Made by a program: the position numbers and the translations under genes
Notes under the pieces: model-generated
What the model was told of the DNA's origin: nothing
Database searches by the model: none
Seen by the model: only the letters and a program-made list of their open reading frames with translations
From: Sphagnum compactum
Lineage: Eukaryota; Bryophyta; Sphagnopsida; Sphagnales
Direction: 5' to 3'
Length of the DNA: 64,000 bases
Assembly (NCBI GenBank): GCA_965153455.1
Contig: OZ234501.1
Location: 8,990,001-9,054,000, forward strand
Part shown: one piece after another, positions 22,701-34,870 of the stretch
Layout: each line of letters begins with the position of its first letter
Position numbering within the stretch: position 1 is the first letter of the stretch

Positions 22701-25700
22701 TACATTATTTTGCTTGTGGAAGTGAATTTATCAAAAAGTGCCCATGAATTCGCCACTTCGTCCTAGTCCCCATATTAAAGCTTTCACACCTTTTTTTCCT
22801 AGTGCACAAATTTAGAGAAGGAAGCCCCAAGTTTTCATTCCCTCTATCTTTTTTATGTTGTTATCACCTCAAGGGTTCATTTTTAAAGTTGGGATGAACT
22901 TGGGCTGCATTAAAAACATACATTATAAAAAATACTTGTACTAAAAACTATCATTCCACTTTTGGTCCACTTTAGTTTACATTCAACTCGGAGTATCATG
23001 TTATCCAAATTCCCCCTTAACTATCATCATCTTTTGAACCACTATCAATTTATGTTTGGAATTTTGGATTGGTTGTAACTTCATCAATTTCATTTACAAA
23101 TGTTGTCACATGTTTCATCAAACTTTAATTTCAATGCCACTAACTATCCAATGCATCATAAAAATAACATTTAGGGCAATCTATTTGAAATGTCATTTCC
23201 AATCTTATTGGTTTTTTGTTTTCTAAATTGCATTGAACTTCTACTTGCAAGCAATTGGAGTCAAAAACCATCCAATCTATGAGTTGAATTTTGACCTTGA
23301 AATAAAAAAATCAGACTTGATGTACAATGATAAACCACATGTTATTTGTGTCAACTCACTTCAAATGATGGTAACTTGATGGTTAGATCCTCCCTCCCCA
23401 CTCCCCAAGGAAACAAAGGTTCAATCCACATTGTTGCAAAAAAATGTATCATCTTCAATGGGGAAAAGGGAGGTAGGGCCAAGGAACAAAGGTGAAGACC
23501 TTCCACTAGCCTTGTTGGCCTTTGATCTAGATATGACTTGAAAATAGTCTTTTGCATTTCTTTTACCATTGCTTTCAAAGTTATATTGAGGCAAACATGA
23601 ATAGGGTTTCAAGGTTTTAAGTTGCAATACTTCTCTTCAAAAAATAATCAATGTTAAAACAACTAAGGTCTCAAGTTTTCTTCACAAATTTTATCAATAT
23701 GAACACGCTAAGGGTTTCAAGCTTTAAATTTAAAATAAACTTTTTTAAAAAAAAATTGCCAACTAAATATTAAATTACACAACTTTATTTATGCAATATT
23801 TCATTATCCACCCAATTTTTCACAACCTTGTTGCCTTCTTCATCTTCTTATTTTATCCCAACCACAACCACCCTCTTTTTCGACAATTTGTGCTTGAAAA
23901 AGGGAGTTAGTTTTTTGAAAAAGGTATAAATTTGAGTCTTTTTCAACTTGTGAAAATGGTTGCTTCAACCTTCCATAAGTTGCACTTTTTGTCTTAATGT
24001 TTGAAACATCTTCATTTCATGTGCATTTGCAAGGGTTGAAAATGCACTCCTTTAAACAACAACCTTGTGTGGATTTACAAATCCAACCACATCAATAGTA
24101 AAATTGTTCATAAATAAAATAGTGGGTGTGCATTCAACAACATCCTCAATCCATGAAATGTCTTCAATTCTTGCACAATTTTTTAAATGAGGAATAAAAG
24201 ATTGGGACATAATGGATAACAAAATAAAATAATGGGAGAAACTATCTTGGACCCTAGCCTGCATATTAGATGTTCTTCAAACCATGAGCTCCTTTTTGAG
24301 CTACCAATTGATTTTCCTTCCAAAATAATGCCATGTAAGTGCCACTTTAATTTGGCACTTCTTAGTTTTCAATCTTCATTTTAAAATGTTGGGTTTAATC
24401 TATGTCTTTTGACCAATTAAATTGCATAATTTCATTGGACCCTCCCTTTGGGACCTTTATTTAAAATGACCTTAATGTAATAAAAAAATTAAATTATGAA
24501 CAAACACTTATGGGTTTAATGTTATTCATGCACTTAAAAGAACACAAAAATTCACTACTAGTTAACACTTTGATGTGGGCTTTAAAGCCCTTAGAAATAA
24601 GGAACACTACTAAAATAATCAAGTTGGTGGGTTTGGGTACTAGTAAACCAATTATTAGACAACCAATGGCAATTACATTTCAAAAAATGCAACCATATTC
24701 TTCCATCTTAAATTAAAGCATTAAAGATGGGGTTGGTTCCTTCCTTCTCTACTTCCACCCCTTATGGGTTTGACATAACAACAACAATGATTACTAAAAG
24801 TAAAGTTTATAAATAATATTAATTATGACCTATGGAAGAAAGATGAGTAGGTGTGATGAATAAATAATAACCTTATGGGCACTATCATATCATCTTTTGA
24901 TTAAAAACCTACTTTGGGTGTCTCCATGTTAACATAAGCCCTACACCCTTGAGTTAATGTTTTTCTTAAAATATTATCAAAATATTCCCATGTGTAAGTT
25001 AAGAAAATCATCAAAAAGATATTCTGACCTTACAAGATGTTGCATTATATTATAATATAAAAATAAATTCAAAAACATTCTCCCAACATATGTCATGTTT
25101 CATGAATTTCCTCAAAAATAAGAGTCTTTATAATGTTTTTAAAGCACTAATTACAATGTTTAATGAATTATTTTAATTATTATATCCTTATTAGATCCAT
25201 TCCAAATCATACCACATAATTTTCATAATATATTAAAAACATTGTCATAATTTTTTTTAAATGATTTACAACATCATTATTATTTTTGACACAAACATGA
25301 AAATTAAACAATGGTTACAACTTTTTTGGCTCATGTTATTGTGAGCACACCCTTTTGGACTCATGTATGGGTTAGTTAATTATTTCAATTTAGGCTTACA
25401 TAAAAATCAATTAGTTTGACCTCATTTGGGACAAAACACTAGATTTTTTAAAATGTGCCAAATAATATAGAGGTTCATCCATGAAAATGATGAATGCTCA
25501 AAAACATTTATAGGGGTCATAATATTATTGGTCTAAAGCTAATGGATCATAATATCTATTAGATTTAAATGAAAATAGAAAATGATTCATTCATTTTTTG
25601 CAAAAGGTTGTGGGTGGAGCTTTGGGTTCATTCTCCATTTCCATGTTTTCATGTTGTTAGACTATCGTTAAGCCTTTTGATAGGATTTTACTTAACCTAT

Positions 25701-27460
25701 AATATTGTAAGTCCATGTGTTGTTTGAGTATGGAAAAGTGCACTACAAAAAATTGTCATTGTCATTGATAGTTGAATTATAATGTTTATTATCATCCTTT
25801 GGTATTACTTTTCTATCCTACTGCATTTTTTTGTTTCATGGTAGTTGAATTAAAACTAGTGGGTCCCTCATTTGCCCTTGAGTATATTCAACTTTTTGTA
25901 AGGTCACCCATCCCAACATTATTCCAATAGAAATGGCCTTAATTTGAAAAAAATTATGGAACTTGTTAAATTAATTATTTAAATTAATTTCCGATAATAC
26001 AAATCATTTTAAATTCAATAACTTTTGCTCCCTTGGTCCAAAAATTGGAAAACGCAAATGTGCACACTATTTCAACAAAGATTTTTTAGTGAATAGGTAT
26101 ACCAAAAGTGGAACAATGGGTTCCATGGTTTGGGAAGGTCACGACATGGTCACACCGAAACAAAAGAAACAAATAAACAACTACCTTATTATATGTATAT
26201 TCTTTAGACATATCATTATCATTTGATATTAGAGACATGTGACTAATGTCAATTTAATATTTGGTAGAAAAGAGAAAAAATATGATTTCTTATTAATAAA
26301 TGTATAATTCCTTTCACTCTCAAGGAGGAGGTATAATGAGAAACCTACCTTCATATGCCGCATGATTTATGTATGAACTTATATTCATGATGTCATTCAC
26401 CTCATGCTTATCATGGGTAAAACCCAAGGGGGAAACTTAAAAATGCAAGGCCAAGTTTGGTTACCACCTTGTTTTAAACCTTTTACTGTCATTACTACAA
26501 AATGCAGGTGCAGTTCACTAATCTCCATTCACTAGGGCAATGAATTCACTACTTCCCCACTAGGTTCCATTCACTATGACCAGTGAATTCATTCAACATC
26601 CAATGAAATCACTTGGCATACAAGGACACATTTTGTTGTAGTGCATGTGGAAATGTAACCACCTTTGGGTTTTATCCTACACATTCATCTTGAGCAAAAA
26701 AATGTAAAAATTCAAATTTAGAAAACGAATGTGATAAATTTACAGCTTTCAAAGTCAGCTTTGGTGAAATAATACCCTACCTTTTTGTTAATTGAAGGGG
26801 AATTAATGAAAAAATTAGACAAAAAGAACTATGAATTATATAAAAATTTATAATCCATGTAAATGAATATTAAAAAAAATTCATCTTCATATAAACATTA
26901 TTAACATTTCTTTAATTTTCCATCATTAATTCTTTTTGACCTCCCTCCTATAAAACCATACAAAAGTAAGGCACACATAGGTTATTAGTGAAGTCATTGT
27001 CAACTCACATAATGCACATCACCTTTTAGCTCTTCATCTTCCTTTTGCCTTTCCAAACTTTTTGCATTTCACATATACCATGCATCCATTTAAACTTACA
27101 ACTTTATTTTTGAACAATCTCAAGATATCTTATGAATTTGTTATGATGATGGAAAGTAATGACATGAGACATAAACAAAAAACTAGAGTTGAGATATTTG
27201 AAAAGCCCATGTGTTAAACCTTTAAAACTCTAACCTCAAGTGTTAAAATGGCCTTATAACTTACAATTGATTGATTTTGACACTTGTTCATCAAATTTAC
27301 GTCCTTCCATACGATAATGGTATCATATTTTGTGAATTCTAAATGTGTAAGTTTTCCTTTTGATTGTTCCATGAATAATTATCAATAGAAAGGGTTAAAC
27401 CAAGCTTCCATTTATATGTATTGTTATCACTTTTGACATTATTCACAACTTATATCTCAA
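19740..27460. other. Long AT-rich gene desert
   Basis: No intact gene is seen on either strand. Local structure includes a duplicated GATGGTTAAAGGGTGGA at 20749 and about 20812. CACTACAAAAAA at 25741 looks like a CACTA-element terminus. A stretch from 26490 to 26645 starts ACTACAAAATG and ends CATTTTGTTGTAGT, possibly a small CACTA-type MITE. Scattered short frames have random AT-rich composition. Some of the DNA may be very old transposon sequence beyond recognition by eye. Confidence 0.45.
26097..26165 (+). repeat. Dispersed repeat shared with 59624-59710
   Basis: TACCAAAAGTGGAACAA, then a GG..CC block, TGGTTTG and GAAGGTCAC, match the segment at 59627 in the same order. I could not assign it to a known element class. 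Confidence 0.5.
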
Positions 27461-27461
27461 A

Positions 27462-27462
27462 T

Positions 27463-27513
<51 letters not shown>
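27462..27513. repeat. Compound (TA)n(TG)n microsatellite
   Basis: About nine TA units run directly into about sixteen TG units. A C-rich run follows at 27523. Confidence 0.95.
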
Positions 27514-27516
<3 letters not shown>

Positions 27517-27718
27517 GTAAACCCCCCCCTTGACATCAATGGATTGTGCCAAATATTGATTTGTTTGTACAAAATATATACAAAACATATCGAAAGGTGT
27601 ACCAATTCTTATTTCTATATGGTTTTAAAGCATCTATAATATTCTCAAGAAATCTTATAAACACAATCACAAAAATAAAGTAATAATTTTTTAAAGAACT
27701 TGACTTGAATGGACAATC

Positions 27719-29220
27719 TTAGAGCATCTCCAACAATGGGCCAATAAATATGCACTGTATGAATAATGTAGAGACCCATATGTTGAACCTTGTATTCCAA
27801 TTAGTTCATGAAGAGTTTTCAACCCCAACAATCACCATATTTTGATCATCATCATCTTCAACAAAATCCCATCCAATGTCATTGTTGTTTTTTTGTGAAA
27901 ACTTGCATGCACAGATTAACTTGGTGGTTTTTCATGAAGACTTGTGCATAGAAGGCACAAAAATTTGTGCACATAAAGAGCAATTCAAGTTTTTGTGGCA
28001 CTTTGCACACAAGTTGTTGAAATGGCCCAAACACGGAGGCAATGATTACTTTTGCATCTATGAAAATACGGGGACAAGGAAAAACATGAAGAACTATTTC
28101 TTGGTAAAGTTGTGGTGGCATTTTACATTTGACACAACAAACCTTCAAAGAAAACACAATTATTGTAGGGTAGGGCAATTAAAGAATTTGCAAAGGGATT
28201 AATATCAAGGCCATGTCAAGGTCTTTTATAAATTACTTTGCAAATCTTCACCGATGCATGGTGAAGAATTATTTAGGCATCGTTATAGAAACACTTATAG
28301 ATTACTCTTGAAATTATGAATAATGTTTATGAATATGATGTATTTTTTAATTTACCAAATTATATAGGTAAACTTGAACAACTTTCTATTAGAAAATGCA
28401 TATGTTTCAACATTTGCATATGGAATAAGCACCAACTTTGTTAAAAAATATTGTAAAATTGGTGAGAGCACCACAATTGAATGCCTAAAGTGATTCATGT
28501 AAACATAGTCACAACAATCTTTTAGTTGATGTACTTGTAATAACCCAACATATTGACATAGAAAGACAACTCCATATTAATGTAGACTAAGGATTCTCAA
28601 GAATGTTGGTGAGTTTCAACTACATGCATTATAGGTGGAAGAACTACCATATGGGTTGATAAAACCAATTTTGGAATAAAGATGGAGGCAAGTCCATCAT
28701 CTTGGAAGTAATTGATTATGGATTCTTTTATATTTGACATGCATTCTTTTGACTTTTTGATGGGAACAACAATGTCAATGTTTTAGATTAGTCCCCATCA
28801 TTCTCAATTTGTTGAACGGAGTAGGTAAGGGGTTCAATTTTGTGGTGAATGGGACAACCTACATTTAGTACTATCTTCTAACAAATGACATTTATTCACA
28901 ATGATTTTGTTTTGTGCAAACCATACACAAACCCCAACGTGTAAAATAATAACACTTTGCAAAGATGAAAGGAGTGAGGAATGGTGTGAAGAGGTGTTTT
29001 AAAATCTTACAACCTTGATTTGCCATCATTCAAAACCCTTGCAAAATATGACAAATGGATATAATCAACAAAATCATGATTGATTGTGTGATTATGCACA
29101 ACATTATAATTGAAAATGACAAGGATAACAATGTTGAATGATTGTTTGATCTTGCATTTATGTAGGTTAATTGAGGTGTGGATTGATTTTTCAAACATAC
29201 ATGGAAAACATTAAAAAGTT
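27719..29220 (+). mobile_element. PIF/Harbinger transposon remnant with transposase pseudogene
   Basis: The left end TTA-GAGCATCTCCAACA at 27719 looks like a Harbinger terminus with its TTA target. From about 28226 to 29190 the plus strand, read with stops and frame changes, gives segments of an ALP1/Harbinger nuclease in the right order: GEELFRHRYR, AYGIST, KIGESTTIECLK, GFSRMLVSFNYMHYRWKN, KSIILEV, HAFF, NNNVNVLD, and then a region resembling the usual VIMHN block. The catalytic Asp of the SID-CMHW motif reads as Asn (SFNYMHY), and at least ten stops are present, so it is dead. No matching right terminus was found by eye. Confidence 0.85.
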
Positions 29221-31829
29221 GAAAATTTCACAAATCCATTACAATTTGAAAATAAATCTAGTAGAATAGTTGTGACCCATGAAAGGCTTTGATTGATTTG
29301 ATTGAAATAAAAATCTCCATTGCCTTTATTATTAAAAGCTTATGGATTCAAAAATTATGGCTTGTGAATGATTATCAAATGATTATGGAGTGTATTTAAA
29401 TTGTGTTATATATATGTTATAAAGTTGTTTGCAAAATTTGAGGCAAATGTAAGTCCATTGTTTTGATGGGATGCATTGTCAAATTAATTGGGTGTATTGT
29501 GTGCATCCTCATTGTGACAACTTGCAAGCACAACAAAAACCACCTAAGAAAACAAAATGACATGGTCATTGATGATGTTTACAAATACATCTTTAGAGGT
29601 TGGCTTCATTTACCAAATTGTAAAGTTCAACTTGATGTAATGGAAAATAAGGGCATGTAGAAAGACCTTGCATGTCAATTTAATTTGAGAAAAATATTTG
29701 CATACATTCAATTGTAGCAAATTTCTCCAAATTACCTGGATACCATGAGTTAAAATCTCCAGGAAGTCTTGTTGTCTACACCGAAAATTAACAACTAAGG
29801 TCTTTAGGGGTCAAATCTTTCCGATTTCATTCTCTTGAGTTCAATTGGTCATCTCAAGCTTTTCTCAATTACAATAGACCACATAATCCCATGTTGAGGA
29901 TTTCCTTTCCAAGAGCAACACAAGAAGGCAAGAGAACACATGTTCCAAAATCCCCTTGAAACATAAACTCCTATGAGTTCATCAACTTAAGAAACTCAAC
30001 AATTCAAATACCAACACAAATAAATTGACCTCAACATTCAGAAATTGAACATTCCATACTCCACTAAAATTGACTCATGAATTTGACAAAGAAAAACCTA
30101 GTCCTTCCACTGAGCAACATTAGTAGATTCTAAATGTAACATACACAAATATTCTTTCAAAATTCCCATTATCAAAGGCGTTCTCTCATGAAACAAAGAA
30201 CTACTACACACAAATTAAATACAAAGACACCCACACATATAAATTGAAAAGCTAGAAAGACTGCTTTCGAGATCCCTCAAGTTCGTCATCATTCGTTGGT
30301 CATCAACCCCTAAGTTTGTTGTTACAACTAACCCCTATCTATTGAGGCGCATGGTGTAATGGATAATTCATCGTCTCTAAACATAAATTAATTATATGTA
30401 GAAACACACTCCTTCTAGAATTGCACACATGAAAAAACCATAATGTAACTTATCTCCCAACAAATTGCTGAAACTTTGTGAAAAAAAGGTCCATGCCCCC
30501 CAAGTAGCTCTTATTTTTATCTTCATCTTCATCTCTAACTCGTTGGTCCACATTAATCAAGGCACATACGTAAACAAAACCACACCATTGGAAATGCATC
30601 TAATGAAAACACAACAACACAATAGGCACCGTAAAAAATAAAAGTTTATAGTGCACATAATTTGCAAACAAACAAGTTGCGTAGAAAATAGCCACATTAA
30701 CAAAAACATTACCCTCACGTCACCACCATAACCACTAAATAAAACATTTATTTTCTACTTTCGGTAGTTTGACGACACTGTCCTATTCACTTTAGGGTTT
30801 CATCCTACATGCTTTCATCACATTGATTTCTCACGATCCTTACAACTCTTTTGCAATTCCAATTGCCCATTGGGGTGTGCATTTGTTACAATTATTCCTT
30901 GACATCATTGCTACATAGATGCAAACACATAGGTATACAAACTTTCATTAGAAATGCTCTTCTATCATTACAACATTACATTCAATATTTAATAAGAGTC
31001 AAAGTCCAAAGTTTTGAATCAAAACATTACACATGCTTCAATTCGATGGACAACACAATTTCACAATAATTATCTCCTTGATGGTTGCTTTATGACCATA
31101 GTTTACAAGCTTTTATGGCCAATCATTTTGGACGATTGAGATTGACACCTCTAAAACTACGATGGTGTCTCCAACTCACGTTTTAGATTGTGATCCCTAT
31201 GAAACCGATTTTTTTTTTCTATATGCCCTTTTGTTAATAGTCATTAGAATCAATGATCTTTTTGAGGTGAAATTTTTGGCATTTTACGAAAAATAAATTA
31301 GGGATTAAAAAATGGTCCAAAAGATTTTTAAAATATTATTTTCATTTAAAATTTTCCACATTTTAGACTACGGACCTATGAAATTGCCACTTTTTAAAAA
31401 AAAGATTAGGGTAGATGTTCATTGTCGGAAAATCTTTAGTAGAGACGAGGAAACCATCCTAAATGTACATGATGAGTCTATGTTCCCCAATTTCAGCTTG
31501 AACAATCGAGACTTTGAACCCACCACTTTGGGGATTTACGAAGACGCATGCCCAACGTCAGTGGCAGGTACGGTAGTTGCAAAGCCTCAAACACCAAATC
31601 AAATGGATACACTTGTTGGCTTACGATTCGGGCACGGAGACGCGAATAATACAAATGGCCGCTTACGATTCGTGTATATCTAATTTGTGCAAAAGACTCC
31701 AATTCCCTCTAAAAACATTATTTTTTCACACATAAAAGTTGTGGCATTTTTGTCCCATTGGTTTGGGCCCCCAAAAGTTCCGGTTTTTTTTTAAAATTTT
31801 ATTTCCTTCCGTACCCGAGATTCTAAGTA
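29221..31829. other. AT-rich intergenic DNA, no gene seen
   Basis: Short frames only, none resembling a known protein. The plus-strand frame at 31312-31683 is open for 123 codons but has no recognisable motif and an overlapping minus-strand frame. I treat it as chance. Confidence 0.4.
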
Positions 31830-32310
31830 CACTATGGATGGGCCACCTAAGGTGTGGACTAGGTAACCCACAAGAGTGCTCAGGTTACCTTGAATAGTCT
31901 GGGCACATGAGCACCGAGACTCTTCACAGTACCCAACGTACTCAAGCTGGTTACCATACATAGCCTACCACGGAGAGGTTTGAGAGTGATATTGTAACTC
32001 TCTTGTCCATGGATGAAAAGTCAAGTAACCTTATTGTAAAGTGGATGAAAAACATGTAACCCTCCTCTTGATGGAGGAAAACTCATAACCCTCATCTGTC
32101 CGTCTGGATGGTGTATATACATAAGGGGAAAAAAGAGCCCCAGGTTCTGCATCTCAAGCAAAGCAAACTAGTTGAAGACCAATCGGAAGCTTGAGAACCA
32201 CCTCTGAACCAGTGTGGTGCAAGTATTTGGTTAATTATACCCTCCTAAGTTGGATTTTTCCAAATTCCAAAAGATTTATCCATAGAGGAAGGGTGTATCA
32301 TTAGCCCCCA
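31830..32310 (+). other. LTR- or promoter-like segment of moderate GC
   Basis: Composition differs from the AT-rich flanks. A TATA-box-like GTATATACATAAGG lies at about 32112, followed within 60-80 bp by a purine-rich stretch, as in the U3/R boundary of a plant LTR. GCCCCCAAAA occurs just outside both edges (31769 and 32304). No second LTR, primer-binding site or coding domain was found, so the assignment is weak. Confidence 0.2.
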
Positions 32311-33755
32311 AAAAAGCACCCGGACCCATACATGTATGTGGAGAATGAAAATTCTTTTTCGTCCCGCTGCATCTGGATGATACCCATGACCTTATGAAGT
32401 ACCTTCTTGTGGGTAAATAAGGCATACAAGTTTAACATTAACTAGTTAATAATTTTGTTTTAGAACCAAATTGTTTTACAATTTAATTAATCCATAGCCA
32501 AAATGAAGCCCCCAATTTCCGAATCCGGCAAAATATCAAAAAGCACACTGATTCCTCAAATAGTATTGATCGTAAAATTTCCTACAAATATAATAATATG
32601 GTTCTCTAATAATTGGACGGTCTTTGGCAATATAATATGCATCTTGCCCCCACTTTCAATAAGGTGGTCCCTCAAATCACACTATGACAAAGGATTTAAA
32701 AACCTTTAAATAAAAATCTCCTAAAAAGTTTGTGCACACCGTAGGAGCTCTAATTTTTGGGTAAAAAGTCTTTTGGGTGTTTTCTGTACTCAACCATTGG
32801 ACCCAGTAATTTTATGGGTACACTCTCAAGCCCGACAGATGGATCAATTAAAAGTCTCAAAACATCACCTTAATTCCAAAAAAAACACCAATTCAGAAGG
32901 GGAACGGAGGAACATGAACAGAGCACCAAAGCCGAGAGACAATGCCCATGAGCGAAAGGGAGGAAACAACACCCACCCAAATCCAAAACCAAAGTCTCGG
33001 TCCTAAACCCTTTCCCCAGACAGTTGAAGCGAATCAGAAGCACAAGGTCTGTGTTGGGTGGTAGGTGCCGAGTAGGTATCCAAAATCAGTTAGGTCACAG
33101 TTTGGGTATTTATTTTACCGGAAAGATATTATCAGAATATTAGAGTTATCTGTAAAGTCAGCCTGTCTTCTGGCCTCCTTTTACCCCCTATTCTCTCTTT
33201 CAGTGGTATCCGCAAAGTAAGAAAATTGTATTAAATCTGAGTATGAATTCCTGAAACTCATCATTTAACGCATAAGGTTGCAGATTAATTATAGTAGTTG
33301 TACAGGTAGGAGCAGTAAAAATATATGTAGCGGCAATGGAGGCGCTCAAGAAAAAAGGAAAGACAGTATGAAACTCCTCAGTTTACTGGAAAAACTCATT
33401 TACTGGGAAAAACTCATATGGGTCCCAGTTATTTCGTTTTGTAAAATTTTCATTCCTAGTTACACGATTGATGCCCTATATATATGCTGAAACTGACCTT
33501 TCTCGCCCCCTAATCGCAGGACTTTTTACGGATAACTCTATTACCCATACCAAATCTGGATAGATGAGACACTCACCCAACACTGGTTGTGACCAATAGA
33601 TATCATGATTTACCGGCACCCCTGCCAGGGACTCGATTGCGACCGGTGGACCCTCTCGAGGCTGGTTACTCTATTCGAGGGAAAGTAGATCCTCCGGTTC
33701 TGACAATTGGGTTTTTTTTTTTGCAAGTACCCGAAGGGACTTGAGAGGGTTTACG

Positions 33756-33829
33756 GGCTGTCCTTTCTGGCTCCCCACGTGAAACCCTGGGTGACCCACA
33801 GGGGCAACAGGGTGCCAGAAAGGGCAGCC
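33756..33829. repeat. Long inverted repeat (hairpin)
   Basis: GGCTGTCCTTTCTGGC (33756-33771) pairs with GCCAGAAAGGGCAGCC (33814-33829), 15 of 16 matched. The 42-base loop contains a smaller CCCTGGGTGACCCACAGGG hairpin. Flanking DNA is GC-richer than the surroundings and has no supported gene. Confidence 0.75.
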
Positions 33830-33889
33830 TACAGGCCTCTTCTTGCAGTAGAGTACTGTAAGCTTTTTTCCGTACCGGGGAGAGATGCA

Positions 33890-34870
33890 GAATCATCCAC
33901 CGCAATCAGCCCAATTCAATTCTACTATATAGATAGATAGGACAGGATCTGCAGAACTACAGAATCAGCCACCAGAATTGACCCACCAGAATGGACCCCA
34001 GTTCAACACTGCCACACATTAATGATGATGGACACTTTGGAAAAACACCCCAGCCCTAATTTGGTGACCATTATTACTCTGTGACCAGAACTCAGCCACA
34101 GAATCAGCCCACATCAATTCTGCAAATTTAATTCTGGGAGAATTAGAACCCCCCCCCCTCGACAAATTCTGCCACCAAAATCTGGCTCACTGGAATTCTG
34201 CCACAGACAGATCAGCCCAACCCAAAATGTTCTGCCACTAATACAAAATGATCAAACCAACAACTCAGACAAATTCCATAATTGGAATCTGCTATCAGAA
34301 TTGAATTGATCTTCAGAATGATCATCATCAGTTCCACGCCAGTTCAAAATTCCATCCATAATAAGATAAACGCAGAATGAGTAGGTGTAATAAGTAGGTA
34401 GGTGTAAAAAATAGGTACCTATGGGGCATTACAAGTAACAAAAAAAAGAGCCGTAGAAAATAGTTATCCATCCATATTTAGTAAATTAAAAATTCTCCCA
34501 CAAAACACGGGCACTGACTACCTACCTACACTGACATTACTGAAAATTTAAAAAAATAAAAATAAAAAAATAAATATATATATATATATAATTTTAATGG
34601 CTTAAGCTTAAAAATAATAATAATAATGGTGGGGAGGGAGGTGGTGACAGAGTGTTCTTTTTGGGGGTGCAAAGTTTCGCCAAAATGAGAAAAATAAGGA
34701 TAGAAAGAGAATATTCTATTTTAATATTTATTCTCTTTTTTCTTGGAAAAAAACCATTTAAAAAAAAAAAAAGGGAGGGGGGAGGGGGGGAGGGGATTTT
34801 TACAGGGATTTTTCTACCATGTAGAATGGCGGTATGATGGGAATTTTCAGATAATAAAAAAACTATTTAT
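33890..34870. repeat. Low-complexity region: CAGAAT-rich, ACCTA-rich and (TA)n tracts
   Basis: Irregular repeats of CAGAATCAGCCAC and AATTCTGCCAC run from about 33950 to 34330. GTAGGTAGGTG and CTACCTACCTAC tracts lie near 34390 and 34517. A (TA)n tract lies at 34574-34592, an AAT repeat near 34610, and A/G-rich runs at 34756-34797. A lone TTTCGCCAAAA lies at 34674. No gene is seen. Confidence 0.55.
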
